Of a stretch of 64,000 nucleotides of DNA, positions 1 to 8,682 are shown piece after piece. Every line of letters begins with the position of its first letter. The stretch's first letter is position 1. Source of the stretch: Streptomyces sp. ISL-10 (GTDB lineage: Bacteria; Actinomycetota; Actinomycetes; Streptomycetales; Streptomycetaceae). Where the stretch lies: contig NZ_JAGGOJ010000016.1 in assembly GCF_018614575.1 (NCBI RefSeq), positions 210,917 to 274,916 of the forward strand. The letters are read 5' to 3'. Under the pieces are notes generated by a model that had not been told where the DNA came from, ran no database searches, and worked only from the letters and a program-made list of their open reading frames with translations. The translations under genes and the position numbers were made by a program.

Positions 1-873
1 CTGCTCAATGCCGCGGCCAACCGTCTCGTACGGCTCTTCGGCGTCGAGCCCGCCGAGGAGCTGGCCTCCGCCCGCACCCCCGGTGAGCTGATGTCCCTCG
101 CCCGCCACTCGGCCCAGGCCGGCGCGCTGGAGCAGGACACGGCCGATCTGTTCGTACGGACCCTGTCTCTCGGGCACCTGACGGCTCAGCACGTGATGAC
201 GCCGCGCGTGAAGGTGAGCGCGCTGCAGTCGGACGCCAGCGCCGCCGACGTCCTCAACCTGACCCGCGCGACGGGCCTTTCCCGGTTCCCCGTCTACCGT
301 GAGCGCATCGACGAGATCGTCGGCATGGTGCACCTCAAGGACGCGCTCGCGGTACGGGCCGAGGAGCGGCAGCGGGTCCGGGTGACCGGTATCGCCGTCC
401 CGCCCCTGCTCGTCCCCGAGACCCTGCCTGTGCAGCAGCTGCTCGAACGGCTGCGCAGCGAGCAGCCCATAGCCGTCGTCGTCGACGAGTACGGCGGCAC
501 CGCGGGCGTGGTCACCCTGGAGGACATCGTCGAGGAACTCGTCGGCGAGGTCCGCGACGAGCACGACGCCGAGGCCGACGACCGGCCCGATCTCGCGCCC
601 GTCGCCCCCGAGGACGGACGGCCGGCCTGGGAGGCCGACGGCAGCTGCCGGGTCCTCACCCTGCGCCGGATAGGACTCGACGTCCCCGACGGCCCCTACG
701 AGACCGTCGCCGGGCTCGTCGCCGACCTGCTGGGGCGCATTCCCGCCCCCGGTGACCGGGCCGAACTCCCCGGCTGGCGCCTGTCGGTGCGCCAAGTGGG
801 CCGCTACCGCGCCGAGCGCGTGCGCCTGGTGCGCACCGCCGACGTACCGGCGCTGACGGAGGCGGCCCGATGA
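1..873 (+). CDS. CNNM/HlyC-CorC family CBS-domain transporter, 5'-truncated by window edge
   Basis: The frame is open from base 1, so the membrane (DUF21/CNNM) half lies outside the window. What remains starts in the linker (LFGVEPAEEL), continues through two CBS motifs (HVMTPR; later VVVDEYGGTAGVVTLEDIVE) and ends in a C-terminal CorC/HlyC domain of about 80 residues. Proteins of this build are membrane-anchored and linked to magnesium/cobalt homeostasis, with the CBS pair sensing adenine nucleotides; that role is family knowledge. The stop overlaps the next start (ATGA), so the two paralogous genes are translationally coupled. The true start cannot be given. Confidence 0.9.
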   Translation: MLNAAANRLVRLFGVEPAEELASARTPGELMSLARHSAQAGALEQDTADLFVRTLSLGHLTAQHVMTPRVKVSALQSDASAADVLNLTRATGLSRFPVYRERIDEIVGMVHLKDALAVRAEERQRVRVTGIAVPPLLVPETLPVQQLLERLRSEQPIAVVVDEYGGTAGVVTLEDIVEELVGEVRDEHDAEADDRPDLAPVAPEDGRPAWEADGSCRVLTLRRIGLDVPDGPYETVAGLVADLLGRIPAPGDRAELPGWRLSVRQVGRYRAERVRLVRTADVPALTEAAR

Positions 874-1961
874 GCGCCCTCCAACTGCTGTTCGCCCTGC
901 TCCTGGTTCTCGCCAACGGCTTCTTCGTCGGGGCCGAGTTCGCACTCGTCTCCGTACGCCGCAGCCAGATCGAACCGCTCGCCGCCGAAGGCTCCTCGCG
1001 CGCCCGCCAGGTCCTCCACGGGCTGGAGAACCTGCCGCAGATGATGGCGGCCGCGCAGTTCGGCATCACCGTCTGCTCGCTCACCCTCGGCGCGGTCGCC
1101 GAACCGACGGTCGCGCACCTCCTGGAGCCGGTCTTCCACGCCGCCCACGTCCCCGCGGGGCTGATCCACCCCCTCGGCTATGTGATCGCGCTGGCGGTCG
1201 TCGTCTTCCTGCACCTCGTCATCGGCGAGATGCTGCCGAAGAACCTGGCCATGGCGGCCCCCGAGAGAACGGCGCTGTGGCTCAGCCCCGGCCTCGTCGG
1301 CTTCGCCCGGCTGTGCCGTCCGGTGACCGCCGCTCTCGGCGCCTGCGCCAAGGTGGTGCTGCGGGCCTTCCGCGTCGAGCCGAAGGACGAGGTGGAGGCC
1401 GTCTTCACCAGCGATCAGCTCGGACAGCTCGTGGAGGACGCCGGCCAGGCCGGGCTGCTGGCGCCGGCCGAGCAGGAGCGTCTCGAGGACGCGCTGGAAC
1501 TGGGCAGCAGGCCGGTGAGCGACGTGCTCATCGCCCGGTCCGCGCTGGTGACGGTGCCGCCTTCGGTGACGCCGCGGCAGGTGGAGGAGCTCACCGTCCG
1601 CACGGGCTACTCCCGTTTCCCCGTCTGCGCGGGGGGCTCCGACCCGTTCATGGGGTACCTGCACGTCAAGGACGTACTGGACCTGGAGGACGACGAGCGG
1701 GCCGTGCCCCAGCACATCTGGCGGCCCATGGCGACGATGCGCGCCGAGCTGCCGCTCGACGACGCGCTGTCCGTGATGCGCCGCGCGGCCACGCACCTGG
1801 CGCAGGTCGCCGACGCCTCCGGGCGGGTGCTCGGTCTGGTGGCCCTGGAAGACGTGCTGGAGATGCTGGTGGGCGAGGTCCGTGACCCGTCCCACCGCGT
1901 GAAGGCGCTGCCGCGGACACCGAGCACGTCCGCGAGCGCGGACTCGGCCCTGGTGGGCTGA
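870..1961 (+). CDS. CNNM/HlyC-CorC family CBS-domain membrane protein
   Basis: 363 residues. The N-terminal DUF21/CNNM membrane domain has hydrophobic segments near residues 4-24, 50-75 and 105-130, including the typical LANGFFVGAEFALVSVRRS. The paired CBS domains follow from about residue 200 (YSRFPV ... LHVKDVLDL; LGLVALEDVLEMLVGEVRD). It lacks the extended C-terminal CorC/HlyC domain of its upstream partner, so the pair may form a hetero-oligomer in which only one partner carries it; that is inference. The start overlaps the upstream stop by ATGA. It ends 12 bp before a convergent gene. The likely role is divalent-cation export or homeostasis in the cytoplasmic membrane. Confidence 0.88.
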   Translation: MSALQLLFALLLVLANGFFVGAEFALVSVRRSQIEPLAAEGSSRARQVLHGLENLPQMMAAAQFGITVCSLTLGAVAEPTVAHLLEPVFHAAHVPAGLIHPLGYVIALAVVVFLHLVIGEMLPKNLAMAAPERTALWLSPGLVGFARLCRPVTAALGACAKVVLRAFRVEPKDEVEAVFTSDQLGQLVEDAGQAGLLAPAEQERLEDALELGSRPVSDVLIARSALVTVPPSVTPRQVEELTVRTGYSRFPVCAGGSDPFMGYLHVKDVLDLEDDERAVPQHIWRPMATMRAELPLDDALSVMRRAATHLAQVADASGRVLGLVALEDVLEMLVGEVRDPSHRVKALPRTPSTSASADSALVG

Positions 1962-1972
1962 GCCAAGACACC

Positions 1973-3868
1973 TCATTGGCCGAGGGGAGGCTCCTGCGGA
2001 TCGCGGCCCGCCGGGCCGCGGCCCGACAGGACCTCCCCGTAGGCCTGCATGAGATCCGGAAGCCGCAGCGTCGACAGGTCCTCGCGGCCCAAAGTGCCCG
2101 GATACGTGGACAGCCGCAGGTCCCGGTACGCGCAGCTCTTCTCGTACAGCGTGCGCAGGAACCGCCCGTTGCCCAGCTCGTCGATCCAGCCCTGCTCGAC
2201 GACATGGCCGTTGATCGAGCACAGCTCCTCGCGGGCCTCCTCGTCCCACACGTCGCCGTTCTCCGCGGCGAGCACGCCGCCGATCGCGGTCAGTTCGAGC
2301 GGGCGGTAGGACGGGAAGTCGACGCGGGTGGTGAAGCGTGACGACAGGCCGGGATTGGTGGCGAGCAGGCGGTCCATCCCCTCCGGGTAGCCCGCAAGGA
2401 TGACCACCAGATGGTCGCGGTTGTCCTCGGCGCGCTTGAGCAGCACCTGCAGGGCCTCGTCGCCGTACGCGTCGCCCTTGCTGTAGCCGGAGTTGGAGAG
2501 GCTGTACGCCTCGTCCACGAAGAGCACCCCGCCGAGGGCCGAGTCGATCAGCTCATTGGCCTTCACCGCCGTCTGGCCGAGGAACTCGCCCACCAGGTCG
2601 GCTCGCTGGGCCTCGACCAGATGGTCGCCGCCGAGCAGGCCGAGCGCGTAGAAGACCCGGCCCAGGATGCGGGCGACGGTCGTCTTGCCGGTGCCGGACG
2701 GTCCTGAGAAGACGAAGTGCCGCTTGGGCGGCTGGACGGGCAACCCCTGACCCGCCCGCAGCCGGGCCATCTCCAGCTGCGCCGACAAGGCCTTGACCTG
2801 ACGTTTCACCGGCTCCAGGCCGACCATGCGCTCCAGCTCCGCCAGCGCGTCGGCCAGGAGCACCGGGTCGGTGGGGCCCGCGGGGAAGTGCGGGGCAGCG
2901 GACTGCCGGGACACGGCCTTACGGCGCCGGAGCCCGTCCGCCGGGGCAGCCGGTACCGTGCCGGGCGCCTGGCCCCCCGGATCGCCGGGCAGGCGCTCGG
3001 TGGCGACCGGGCCCTCGCCCTCGGCCTGGGTGTCCACGGCGTCCGCGCCGAACCCGGTCAGCGAGACGGTGGCCAGCCCCGCCGTCTCGTCGTAGCCGTC
3101 GATGCCGTCGTACTCCGCGATGGCCGTGAGCCGTGCCGAGGTGTCCATGAAGGCCGGGTCGATCCGGTGCACCGCCCGGTACAGCGGCAGGGCCGCGGCG
3201 CTGCGGCCGGTGCCCTCGTGGGCCCGCGCCAGCCAGTACCTCAACTCCTTGCGCTGTGGCTGCTCGCTGCGGCAGCGCATCAGCGCGGCCGACAGCATGG
3301 GCTCGGCCTGGCCGAACATCTCCATCCGCACCCGGGCCATCCCGCCGAACAGGCCGGCCTCGATCCCCAGCAGCGGATCGTCCACCAGCGGCTCGGTGTG
3401 GCGCACGAGCTGTTCCCAGTCCTTGACCAGATACGCCCGGCAGGCGTGCAGGAAGCGCACCTGGGGGTCGGTGTCCACGGGCGGCAGGTCGGCCAGCGCC
3501 CGGTCGAGCTCCGGCACATGACGGCCGTCGAGCCAGTGGGAGGCGTGCGCCAGCAGCAGATCGCGCCGGCTCTCCAGCACGGGCTGCACCCACCAGCCCA
3601 GCCAGTACCAGGAGTTGAGGGTGCGGCGGTGGCGGGCCCGCTGCTCGCCGAACCGCTCGCGGTGGCGGTACATGCGCAGCAGGGCGGTGGTCGTGTCGAC
3701 GCGCAGGGCGTGGAGCCCCAGCCACGCGTCGGCCATCCCCGGATCCAGCCGTACGGCCGTGCGGAACTCCTCCTCCGCCTGCGGGTAGGCGCCCATCGTG
3801 CACGCGTCCACCCCGCGCAGCCAGGCGAGCTCGGCCGGAGTCCGTGCCCCCTGCGTGCCGTCGTCCAT
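1973..3868 (-). CDS. TPR + AAA+ ATPase of the EccA/SpoVK/CbbX type
   Basis: 631 residues from the ATG at 3868, preceded by GGGGGA. The open frame extends further upstream, but that stretch lacks family character. The N-terminal half is helical and TPR-like (MGAYPQAEEEFRTAV; AHEGTGRSAAALPLYRAV) as in EccA of type VII secretion. A linker near residues 280-350 leads to an AAA+ module with Walker A GPSGTGKT (K395), Walker B VLFVDEAYSL, and sensor residues near NPGLSSRF. EccA-type ATPases remodel or deliver ESX substrates, but no esx, eccB, eccC or eccD gene is in the window, so this is an orphan copy. SpoVK/CbbX-like chaperone activity is an equal possibility. Confidence 0.85.
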   Translation of the reverse strand: MDDGTQGARTPAELAWLRGVDACTMGAYPQAEEEFRTAVRLDPGMADAWLGLHALRVDTTTALLRMYRHRERFGEQRARHRRTLNSWYWLGWWVQPVLESRRDLLLAHASHWLDGRHVPELDRALADLPPVDTDPQVRFLHACRAYLVKDWEQLVRHTEPLVDDPLLGIEAGLFGGMARVRMEMFGQAEPMLSAALMRCRSEQPQRKELRYWLARAHEGTGRSAAALPLYRAVHRIDPAFMDTSARLTAIAEYDGIDGYDETAGLATVSLTGFGADAVDTQAEGEGPVATERLPGDPGGQAPGTVPAAPADGLRRRKAVSRQSAAPHFPAGPTDPVLLADALAELERMVGLEPVKRQVKALSAQLEMARLRAGQGLPVQPPKRHFVFSGPSGTGKTTVARILGRVFYALGLLGGDHLVEAQRADLVGEFLGQTAVKANELIDSALGGVLFVDEAYSLSNSGYSKGDAYGDEALQVLLKRAEDNRDHLVVILAGYPEGMDRLLATNPGLSSRFTTRVDFPSYRPLELTAIGGVLAAENGDVWDEEAREELCSINGHVVEQGWIDELGNGRFLRTLYEKSCAYRDLRLSTYPGTLGREDLSTLRLPDLMQAYGEVLSGRGPAGRDPQEPPLGQ

Positions 3869-4239
3869 AGGGTCCCCCACACTCCCCCCACAAACCGTGC
3901 ACCAGTGTTGTCGCGCCAGGGGGCGCCCACCGGCAGCGTACGCAACGACCATGCCGCGGACGGGAATTGAGCCCACCGGAGTGCATCGTACCTGCGCGTG
4001 GGTGCTGCGCTAAGAGCGCCGTGAGGACCCGGCACCGGTGACCCAGGGTGAGCGAAATGGGGCGGAGGAGTGCGGGGGACCGGGGAGAGGAGCGGAACGA
4101 AGCCCCCGATCACGGGGGAACAACCGGGGGCTTCGTGTCCGCGGCGGCTCCGGAAAGCCGCACATTGAAAACGTAAGACTTGTACGCCCCGTCGGTCAAG
4201 CAGAGTTGAAGCACACTCTTGCGCCGGAAATCCGACTGT
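3869..4239. other. Intergenic region with no gene recognised
   Basis: This is the promoter region of the AAA+ ATPase gene, which points away on the minus strand, plus the 3' flank of the P-loop kinase gene. No ORF in it resembles a protein I know and no tRNA fold was found. It contains the terminator-like hairpin listed at 4098-4135. The remainder, including the AT-richer stretch 4160-4240, has no feature I can support. Confidence 0.5.
4098..4135. terminator. Terminator-like hairpin
   Basis: Eleven-base perfect stem CGAAGCCCCCG / CGGGGGCTTCG with a 16-nt loop, downstream of the minus-strand kinase gene that ends at 4240. No U-tract follows, which is normal for Streptomyces terminators. Orientation fits termination of the minus-strand transcript. 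Confidence 0.65.
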
Positions 4240-4875
4240 TCAGTATGCCTGGGTAGGGCGATCACCCTCAGTGATTGACCGGTCCGATTGCGCAGTCCCG
4301 GTAGCCACCGTGGACAACTCGTACCCCTCGGGACACTCACGCACCAGGATGTCGGCGTACGGACGGGACGGATCCGCGGCGAAATGGCGCATCTCCGCCG
4401 CCGTCCACCCGTCCCAGAAGTCGCTCAGACCCCTGCCGTCCCGCCGCCTGCCCCGCGACCAGGATTCCTCGGCCGCACGGTCCATCCACAGGATTCGGGC
4501 CAGATACGGCCGCAGCGCCCGCCTTCCAGCGCCGACTCCCTCGACCAGGACGACGGGGGCCGCCGGCAGCGGCCGCGCCGGAAGAAAACGCCTCAGATTC
4601 CAGTCGTACGGGTGAAAAGAGGCCGATCTGCCCCGGGACAGCGGAGCGATCACCTCCTCCAGCATCCGGCCGGTCCACGCGAACAGTTCCTCGTGCGTGG
4701 CCAGATCGTCCAGATGCAGCACCGGCACGTCCTCGCCGCCGAACGCGGCGGCGAGCCGCGCGCTGAACGTGCTCTTGCCCGAACCGGCATGTCCGTCCAC
4801 CGCGATCAGCCGCACCGGACCACAGGAGGGGGCCAGAGCGCGCAGGCGGGCGGCGAGCCGGTCGAGATCGTCCAT
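4240..4875 (-). CDS. Uridine kinase-like P-loop NTPase
   Basis: 211 residues from the ATG at 4875. The frame is open 53 codons further upstream, but that part is low-complexity. Walker A is GHAGSGKS (residues 28-35, K34), followed by an LHLDDL motif and VVLVEGVGAGRR, the pattern of the uridine kinase/phosphoribulokinase-like family. WDGWTAAEMRHFAAD near the C-terminus is typical of the actinobacterial subfamily. There is no Shine-Dalgarno sequence; a TACCCT box sits 6 nt before the ATG, so the mRNA is probably leaderless. The substrate is unknown; nucleoside or (d)NMP phosphorylation is a guess from the fold. Confidence 0.8.
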   Translation of the reverse strand: MDDLDRLAARLRALAPSCGPVRLIAVDGHAGSGKSTFSARLAAAFGGEDVPVLHLDDLATHEELFAWTGRMLEEVIAPLSRGRSASFHPYDWNLRRFLPARPLPAAPVVLVEGVGAGRRALRPYLARILWMDRAAEESWSRGRRRDGRGLSDFWDGWTAAEMRHFAADPSRPYADILVRECPEGYELSTVATGTAQSDRSITEGDRPTQAY

Positions 4876-5060
4876 GGGGCAAGGGTAGGAGGTGGCTGCG
4901 CACAGCCGCGGCGCACCCGCGGGCGACCCACGGGTCCCCGGCGGGGACCACCAGTGGACCAGACCGATATTGCCCCGCCGACGCGGTCCGAGGTGCTGGC
5001 CGAAGCCCTGCGGCAGCCGGGATAGTTGGCCCACTGCCGCGCACCTGACTTGGGGGTCCC

Positions 5061-6419
5061 ATGGCCAGACCTACTTCGCGCAGAACCGTTCTGGGAGCCG
5101 CGATCGCGGCCGCCGCGAGTGCCGGACCGCTGTCCGCCGCCGGACCCGCGGCCGCCGCGCCCGCGCCGGAGCGGGCCGCCTCCGCACCGGCGCTCATCGA
5201 CAACCGCTTCTGGTCCACCTATACCGACTGGCGCTGCGGCGAAGCTTCCGGCACCGCTGCCGTATCCGGGCGCCGCCCCGGCGTGGTGATCGCCACCCCC
5301 ACCGGCATCGTCGACTACACCGACCCGCACACCGGACGCGCTGCCCGCTGGGAGTACGCGACCTGGACCTCGCCGGTGCACCGCTCCACGGTGCCCGCGA
5401 CCGAGGTCATCGCCTCCTGGAACGCCCACACCCCGGCCGGCACCTGGCTCCAGGTCGAGCTCGCGGGCAGTTACTCGGACGGCACCGGCACCCCTTGGTT
5501 CGTGATGGGGCGCTGGGCCGCGGGCGACGGGGACATCCTGCGCACCTCCGTCGACGGCCAGAGCGACGGGAAGGCGAGCATCTGGACCGACACCCTCGCC
5601 GTCGACGACGCGGCCGGCGGGCTGCGCCTGACGTCCTACCGGCTGCGGCTGACGCTGTACCGCAGGCCGGGCACCAGCCTGACGCCGACCGTATGGCGGC
5701 TCGGTGCGATGGCCTCGGACATCCCGGACCGCTTCGGCGTACCTGCGTCGGTGCCCGGTCTCGCCCGCGAGCTCACGGTGCCGCGGTACTCGCAGAACAC
5801 CCACATCGGCCAGTACCCGGAGTACGACAACGGCGGCGAGGCCTGGTGCAGCCCCACCTCGTCCCAGATGATCATTGAGTACTGGGGCCGCCGACCCACC
5901 GCCGATGACCTGGCCTGGGTGAACCCCGACTTCGCCGATCCGCAGGTCTGCCACGCGGCCCGCTTCACCTATGACCACCAGTACGAGGGCTGTGGCAACT
6001 GGCCCTTCAACGCCGCCTACGCGGCGACCTACCGCGACATGAGCGCCGTCGTCACCCGGCTCTCCTCGCTCACCGCCCTGGAGACCCTGATCGGCGCGGG
6101 GATCCCGGCCATAACGTCGCAGTCGTTCCGCGAGGAGGAGCTGACCGGGGCCGGCTACGGGACCGCCGGGCACCTGATGACCGTGATCGGCTTCACCGCC
6201 GACGGCGATGTGATCGCCAACGATCCGGCGTCGCCCAGCAATGATGCCGTGCGACGTGTCTACCGGCGTGCCGAGTGGGAGAAGATCTGGCTCCGCACCA
6301 AGCGCTACAACGCGACGGGGAAGGTGGTCTCCGGCACCGGCGGCGTCTGCTACCTGTACTGGCCGGCCGATGCCACGCCCGTCCAGCGCCGGGCCCTCGC
6401 GGCGGTCGGCATCCGCTGA
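5061..6419 (+). CDS. Tat-exported C39-family-like peptidase
   Basis: 452 residues. The N-terminus has a twin-arginine signal (SRRTVLG), an Ala-rich hydrophobic stretch and an AAPAPE-like cleavage region near residue 32. The first half is beta-rich and of unassigned function. The second half is a papain-like C39/BtpA-type domain: catalytic Cys in GGEAWCSPTS, His in GHLMTVIGF and Asp in VIANDPAS. This is the arrangement of secreted Streptomyces C39-family proteins. The protein is expected folded and extracytoplasmic. The last codons and stop lie in a perfect 43-bp tandem duplication. No partner gene is evident. Confidence 0.85.
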   Translation: MARPTSRRTVLGAAIAAAASAGPLSAAGPAAAAPAPERAASAPALIDNRFWSTYTDWRCGEASGTAAVSGRRPGVVIATPTGIVDYTDPHTGRAARWEYATWTSPVHRSTVPATEVIASWNAHTPAGTWLQVELAGSYSDGTGTPWFVMGRWAAGDGDILRTSVDGQSDGKASIWTDTLAVDDAAGGLRLTSYRLRLTLYRRPGTSLTPTVWRLGAMASDIPDRFGVPASVPGLARELTVPRYSQNTHIGQYPEYDNGGEAWCSPTSSQMIIEYWGRRPTADDLAWVNPDFADPQVCHAARFTYDHQYEGCGNWPFNAAYAATYRDMSAVVTRLSSLTALETLIGAGIPAITSQSFREEELTGAGYGTAGHLMTVIGFTADGDVIANDPASPSNDAVRRVYRRAEWEKIWLRTKRYNATGKVVSGTGGVCYLYWPADATPVQRRALAAVGIR

Positions 6420-6462
6420 GCCCGTCCAGCGCCGGGCCCTCGCGGCGGTCGGCATCCGCTGA
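6377..6462 (+). repeat. Perfect 43-bp tandem duplication across a stop codon
   Basis: Bases 6377-6419 and 6420-6462 are identical. Copy one encodes the last 13 codons and TGA of the C39-like protein. Copy two lies immediately downstream in a different frame and is not translated as part of the protein. The absence of any mismatch suggests a recent replication-slippage event. Confidence 0.97.
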
Positions 6463-6470
6463 GGCGCCCG

Positions 6471-6516
6471 GCCGGGCCCCGGGAGCGTGACGAACGTCTC
6501 TACCCCGGGGCCCGGC
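6471..6516. terminator. Terminator-like hairpin after the C39-like gene
   Basis: Thirteen-base perfect stem GCCGGGCCCCGGG / CCCGGGGCCCGGC with a 20-nt loop, just after the duplicated tail. It separates the C39-like gene from the small membrane gene at 6582. Confidence 0.7.
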
Positions 6517-6581
6517 GAGGCTGGCACTGTGGTGGGGTCACGGGGGGACGCCCATCTGCCAGCCGACCGAACGAGACCGCC

Positions 6582-6731
6582 ATGACTTCGACCGCAGCCA
6601 CCGCCGACCACGCCCGGATCCGCACCCGCACCGGGGGCCCCGACGACGAGTCGCCGGTGCTGGAACACGTCCTCGGCTGGACGCTGGTGGTCGTCGTCTC
6701 CATGCTGATCACCCAGCTCGGACTGCTCTAG
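6582..6731 (+). CDS. Small membrane protein, 49 residues
   Basis: Begins MTSTAATADHARIRT, has a charged middle (GGPDDESPVLEHV) and ends in one hydrophobic segment, LGWTLVVVVSMLITQLGLL, so a single C-terminal membrane span is predicted. No strong ribosome site is visible. Coding bias and the clean hydrophobic tail support a real gene. Its stop shares the palindrome CTAG (6728-6731) with the stop of the minus-strand chitinase remnant. Function unknown. Confidence 0.6.
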   Translation: MTSTAATADHARIRTRTGGPDDESPVLEHVLGWTLVVVVSMLITQLGLL

Positions 6732-7076
6732 GCCTCTGGGCCAAGGCGTCGACTCCCGCCGCCTGCGGGCTGCTTGACGGCTTCGATCAGCTCTCCGTCC
6801 TCTGTGTCGCCGCTCAGCTCCCAGAAGAACGTGCCGCAAAGGCCCTGCCGGTTCCTGCAGTCCGTCTTTCCGGCGATGGTGGCGGGGCGTCGTAGCTCCA
6901 CCACTGGTCGCCGCAGTGCGCGTACGCCGTGGCGTCGACCGTTCCGTGCGCCGGGCTCCTGGTCCGGAGCTCCTCGCGGTCGTCGATGGCCTGTTTGTGC
7001 GTACCGGGCGCGGGGTCGGTCGCCGTGCACCCGGCTCCTTCTGCGTCACACCGGTCCAGCCGGGGCCGTAGATCCA
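6728..7076 (-). pseudogene. Decayed C-terminal fragment of a GH18 chitinase
   Basis: Read on the minus strand across three frames, the segment recovers the order of motifs at the C-terminus of bacterial family 18 chitinases. These are WIYGPGWTGVTQKEPG, then (frame change) CTATDPAPGTHKQAIDD and TAYAHCGDQWWSYDAP, then (frame change) ATIAGKTD and GLCGTFFWELSGDTEDGELI. At least two frameshifts are needed and nothing of the signal peptide, the catalytic DxxDxDxE region or a binding domain is left upstream. A single missing base near SYDAP explains the second shift. It is a dead remnant, not an expressed gene. Confidence 0.85.
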
Positions 7077-7307
7077 TGGTTCGGGCCGATTACGCCGCTT
7101 CCGGCAACGTCGAGGCATCGCCGCGCGCGCTGTCGGGCACCCCGTGACGGGAGCCGTCCGATCGGGCATACTCAACGCGCCAACAGCCGCCAACCAGCCT
7201 CTTTCGTGATCCGGAAGGGCACCATCGGCCTGGCAGAAGACCCGGCGCCGCGCCCACACCCTGCCCGCGCGAACGCCGCAGCGCCCGACAGGGAGGAGAG
7301 CGCCGCA

Positions 7308-8480
7308 ATGCCCGACCGCGCCCCGCAGCCGGTGGACCGTCAGCTGCCCACCGAGGAGGCCAGGGACCTGATCGCCCTGGTCCGCGACATCACCGAGCGG
7401 GAGATCGCTCCCCACGCGGCCGAGGAGGAGGAGGCCGGGCACTTTCCGCGCGAGGTCTTCCGGCTCCTGTCCGACTCCGGTCTGCTCGGCCTGCCGTACG
7501 GCTCCGAGTACGGCGGCGGCGACCAGCCGTACGAGGTCTACCTCCAGGTGCTCGAAGAGCTGGCGGCCGCCCGCCTCACCGTCGGCCTGGGGGTCAGCGT
7601 CCACTCCCTCGCCTGCCACGCGCTCGCGGGCTACGGCACCAAGGAGCAGCGCGCGGACCATCTGCCCGCGATGCTCGGCGGCGGCCTGCTCGGCGCTTAC
7701 TGCCTCTCCGAGCCCGCCTCCGGCTCCGACGCCGCCTCGCTGCGCACCAAGGCGGTGCGTGACGGCGACGACTGGGTCATCACCGGCACCAAGGCCTGGA
7801 TCACACACGGCGGCATCGCCGACTTCTGCACCGTGCTCGCCCGCACCGGCGGCGAGGGCGCCCGCGGCATCACCGCGTTCCTGGTGCCGGGCGATGCGCC
7901 GGGGCTGAACGCCGCCCTGCCGGAGAAGAAGATGGGCATGAAGGGCTCGCCCACCGCCCAGCTCCACTTCGACGGCGTCCGCATCCCCGACTCCCGCCGC
8001 ATCGGTGACGAGGGTCAGGGCTTCGCCATCGCCCTGTCCGCGCTGGACTCCGGACGCCTGGGCATCGCGGCCTGCGCCATCGGTGTGGCCCAGGCGGCCC
8101 TCGACGCGGCGGTCGGCTACGCCACGGACCGCAAGCAGTTCGGCCGCCCGATCGCGGACTTCCAGGGCCTGCGCTTCATGCTCGCCGACATGGCGACGCG
8201 TATCGAGGCCGGACGCGCGCTCTACCTGTCCGCCGCGCGGCTCAGGGACGCGGGCCGGCCGTTCTCCCGGCAGGCCGCCATGGCCAAGCTGTTCTGCACC
8301 GACGCCGCCATGAGCGTCACCACGGATGCCGTCCAGGTGCTCGGCGGCTACGGCTACACGCAGGACTTCCCGGTCGAGCGCTACATGCGCGAGGCCAAGG
8401 TGCTCCAGATCGTCGAGGGCACCAACCAGATCCAGCGCATGGTCATCGCCCGTCACCTGGCCGGGCCCGAGACCCGCTGA
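7308..8480 (+). CDS. Acyl-CoA dehydrogenase
   Basis: 390 residues from the ATG at 7308, with GGGAGGAG 9 nt upstream; the frame is open further 5' but the family begins here. It has the full acyl-CoA dehydrogenase build: an N-terminal helical domain, a middle beta domain (AYCLSEPASGSDAAS; WVITGTKAWITHGG) and a C-terminal helical domain. The C-terminal domain holds GRPIADFQGLRFMLADM and VQVLGGYGYTQDFPVERYMREAKVLQIVEGTNQIQR, the latter containing the catalytic-base region typical of short-chain enzymes. It should catalyse FAD-dependent alpha,beta-dehydrogenation of an acyl-CoA in the cytoplasm. The substrate cannot be told from the sequence and no electron-transfer flavoprotein genes are adjacent. 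Confidence 0.9.
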   Translation: MPDRAPQPVDRQLPTEEARDLIALVRDITEREIAPHAAEEEEAGHFPREVFRLLSDSGLLGLPYGSEYGGGDQPYEVYLQVLEELAAARLTVGLGVSVHSLACHALAGYGTKEQRADHLPAMLGGGLLGAYCLSEPASGSDAASLRTKAVRDGDDWVITGTKAWITHGGIADFCTVLARTGGEGARGITAFLVPGDAPGLNAALPEKKMGMKGSPTAQLHFDGVRIPDSRRIGDEGQGFAIALSALDSGRLGIAACAIGVAQAALDAAVGYATDRKQFGRPIADFQGLRFMLADMATRIEAGRALYLSAARLRDAGRPFSRQAAMAKLFCTDAAMSVTTDAVQVLGGYGYTQDFPVERYMREAKVLQIVEGTNQIQRMVIARHLAGPETR

Positions 8481-8682
8481 CCCGTCCCTCCCACGCCAGG
8501 GGCGCCGCGAGCCTGCTCCACTCGGGATCCCGGCGCCCGGGCAGGGTCCTGCCCCGGCTCGCCCACAGGGCGAGCAACTCGCGGTAGATGGGCGGATCCG
8601 CCGGATGAGGAACCGATTCTTCAGAGACGGGCACGACGAGCCGCCGTCGGCCGCGTCTCGCGGTCGTGGAGTACAGGTTCAT
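8443..8682 (-). CDS. Small conserved-looking protein of unknown function
   Basis: 79 residues, MNLYSTTARRGRRRLVVPVSEESVPHP..., then a PPIYRELLALWASRGRTLPGRRDPEWSRLA stretch. The pattern GRTLPGRRDPEW is one I associate with short Streptomyces proteins of unknown role, but I cannot name a family. Its 3' end overlaps the end of the acyl-CoA dehydrogenase gene on the opposite strand by 38 bp. It is basic and soluble, with no membrane segment. It could also be an antisense artefact, so confidence is moderate. Confidence 0.5.
   Translation of the reverse strand: MNLYSTTARRGRRRLVVPVSEESVPHPADPPIYRELLALWASRGRTLPGRRDPEWSRLAAPLAWEGRVSGSRARPGDGR

Noticed and set aside
4806..8456. 1216-codon open frame on the minus strand
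   Set aside because: It runs antisense to the C39-like and acyl-CoA dehydrogenase genes, has no family signature apart from the short chitinase fossil it crosses, and is a normal by-product of high third-position GC.
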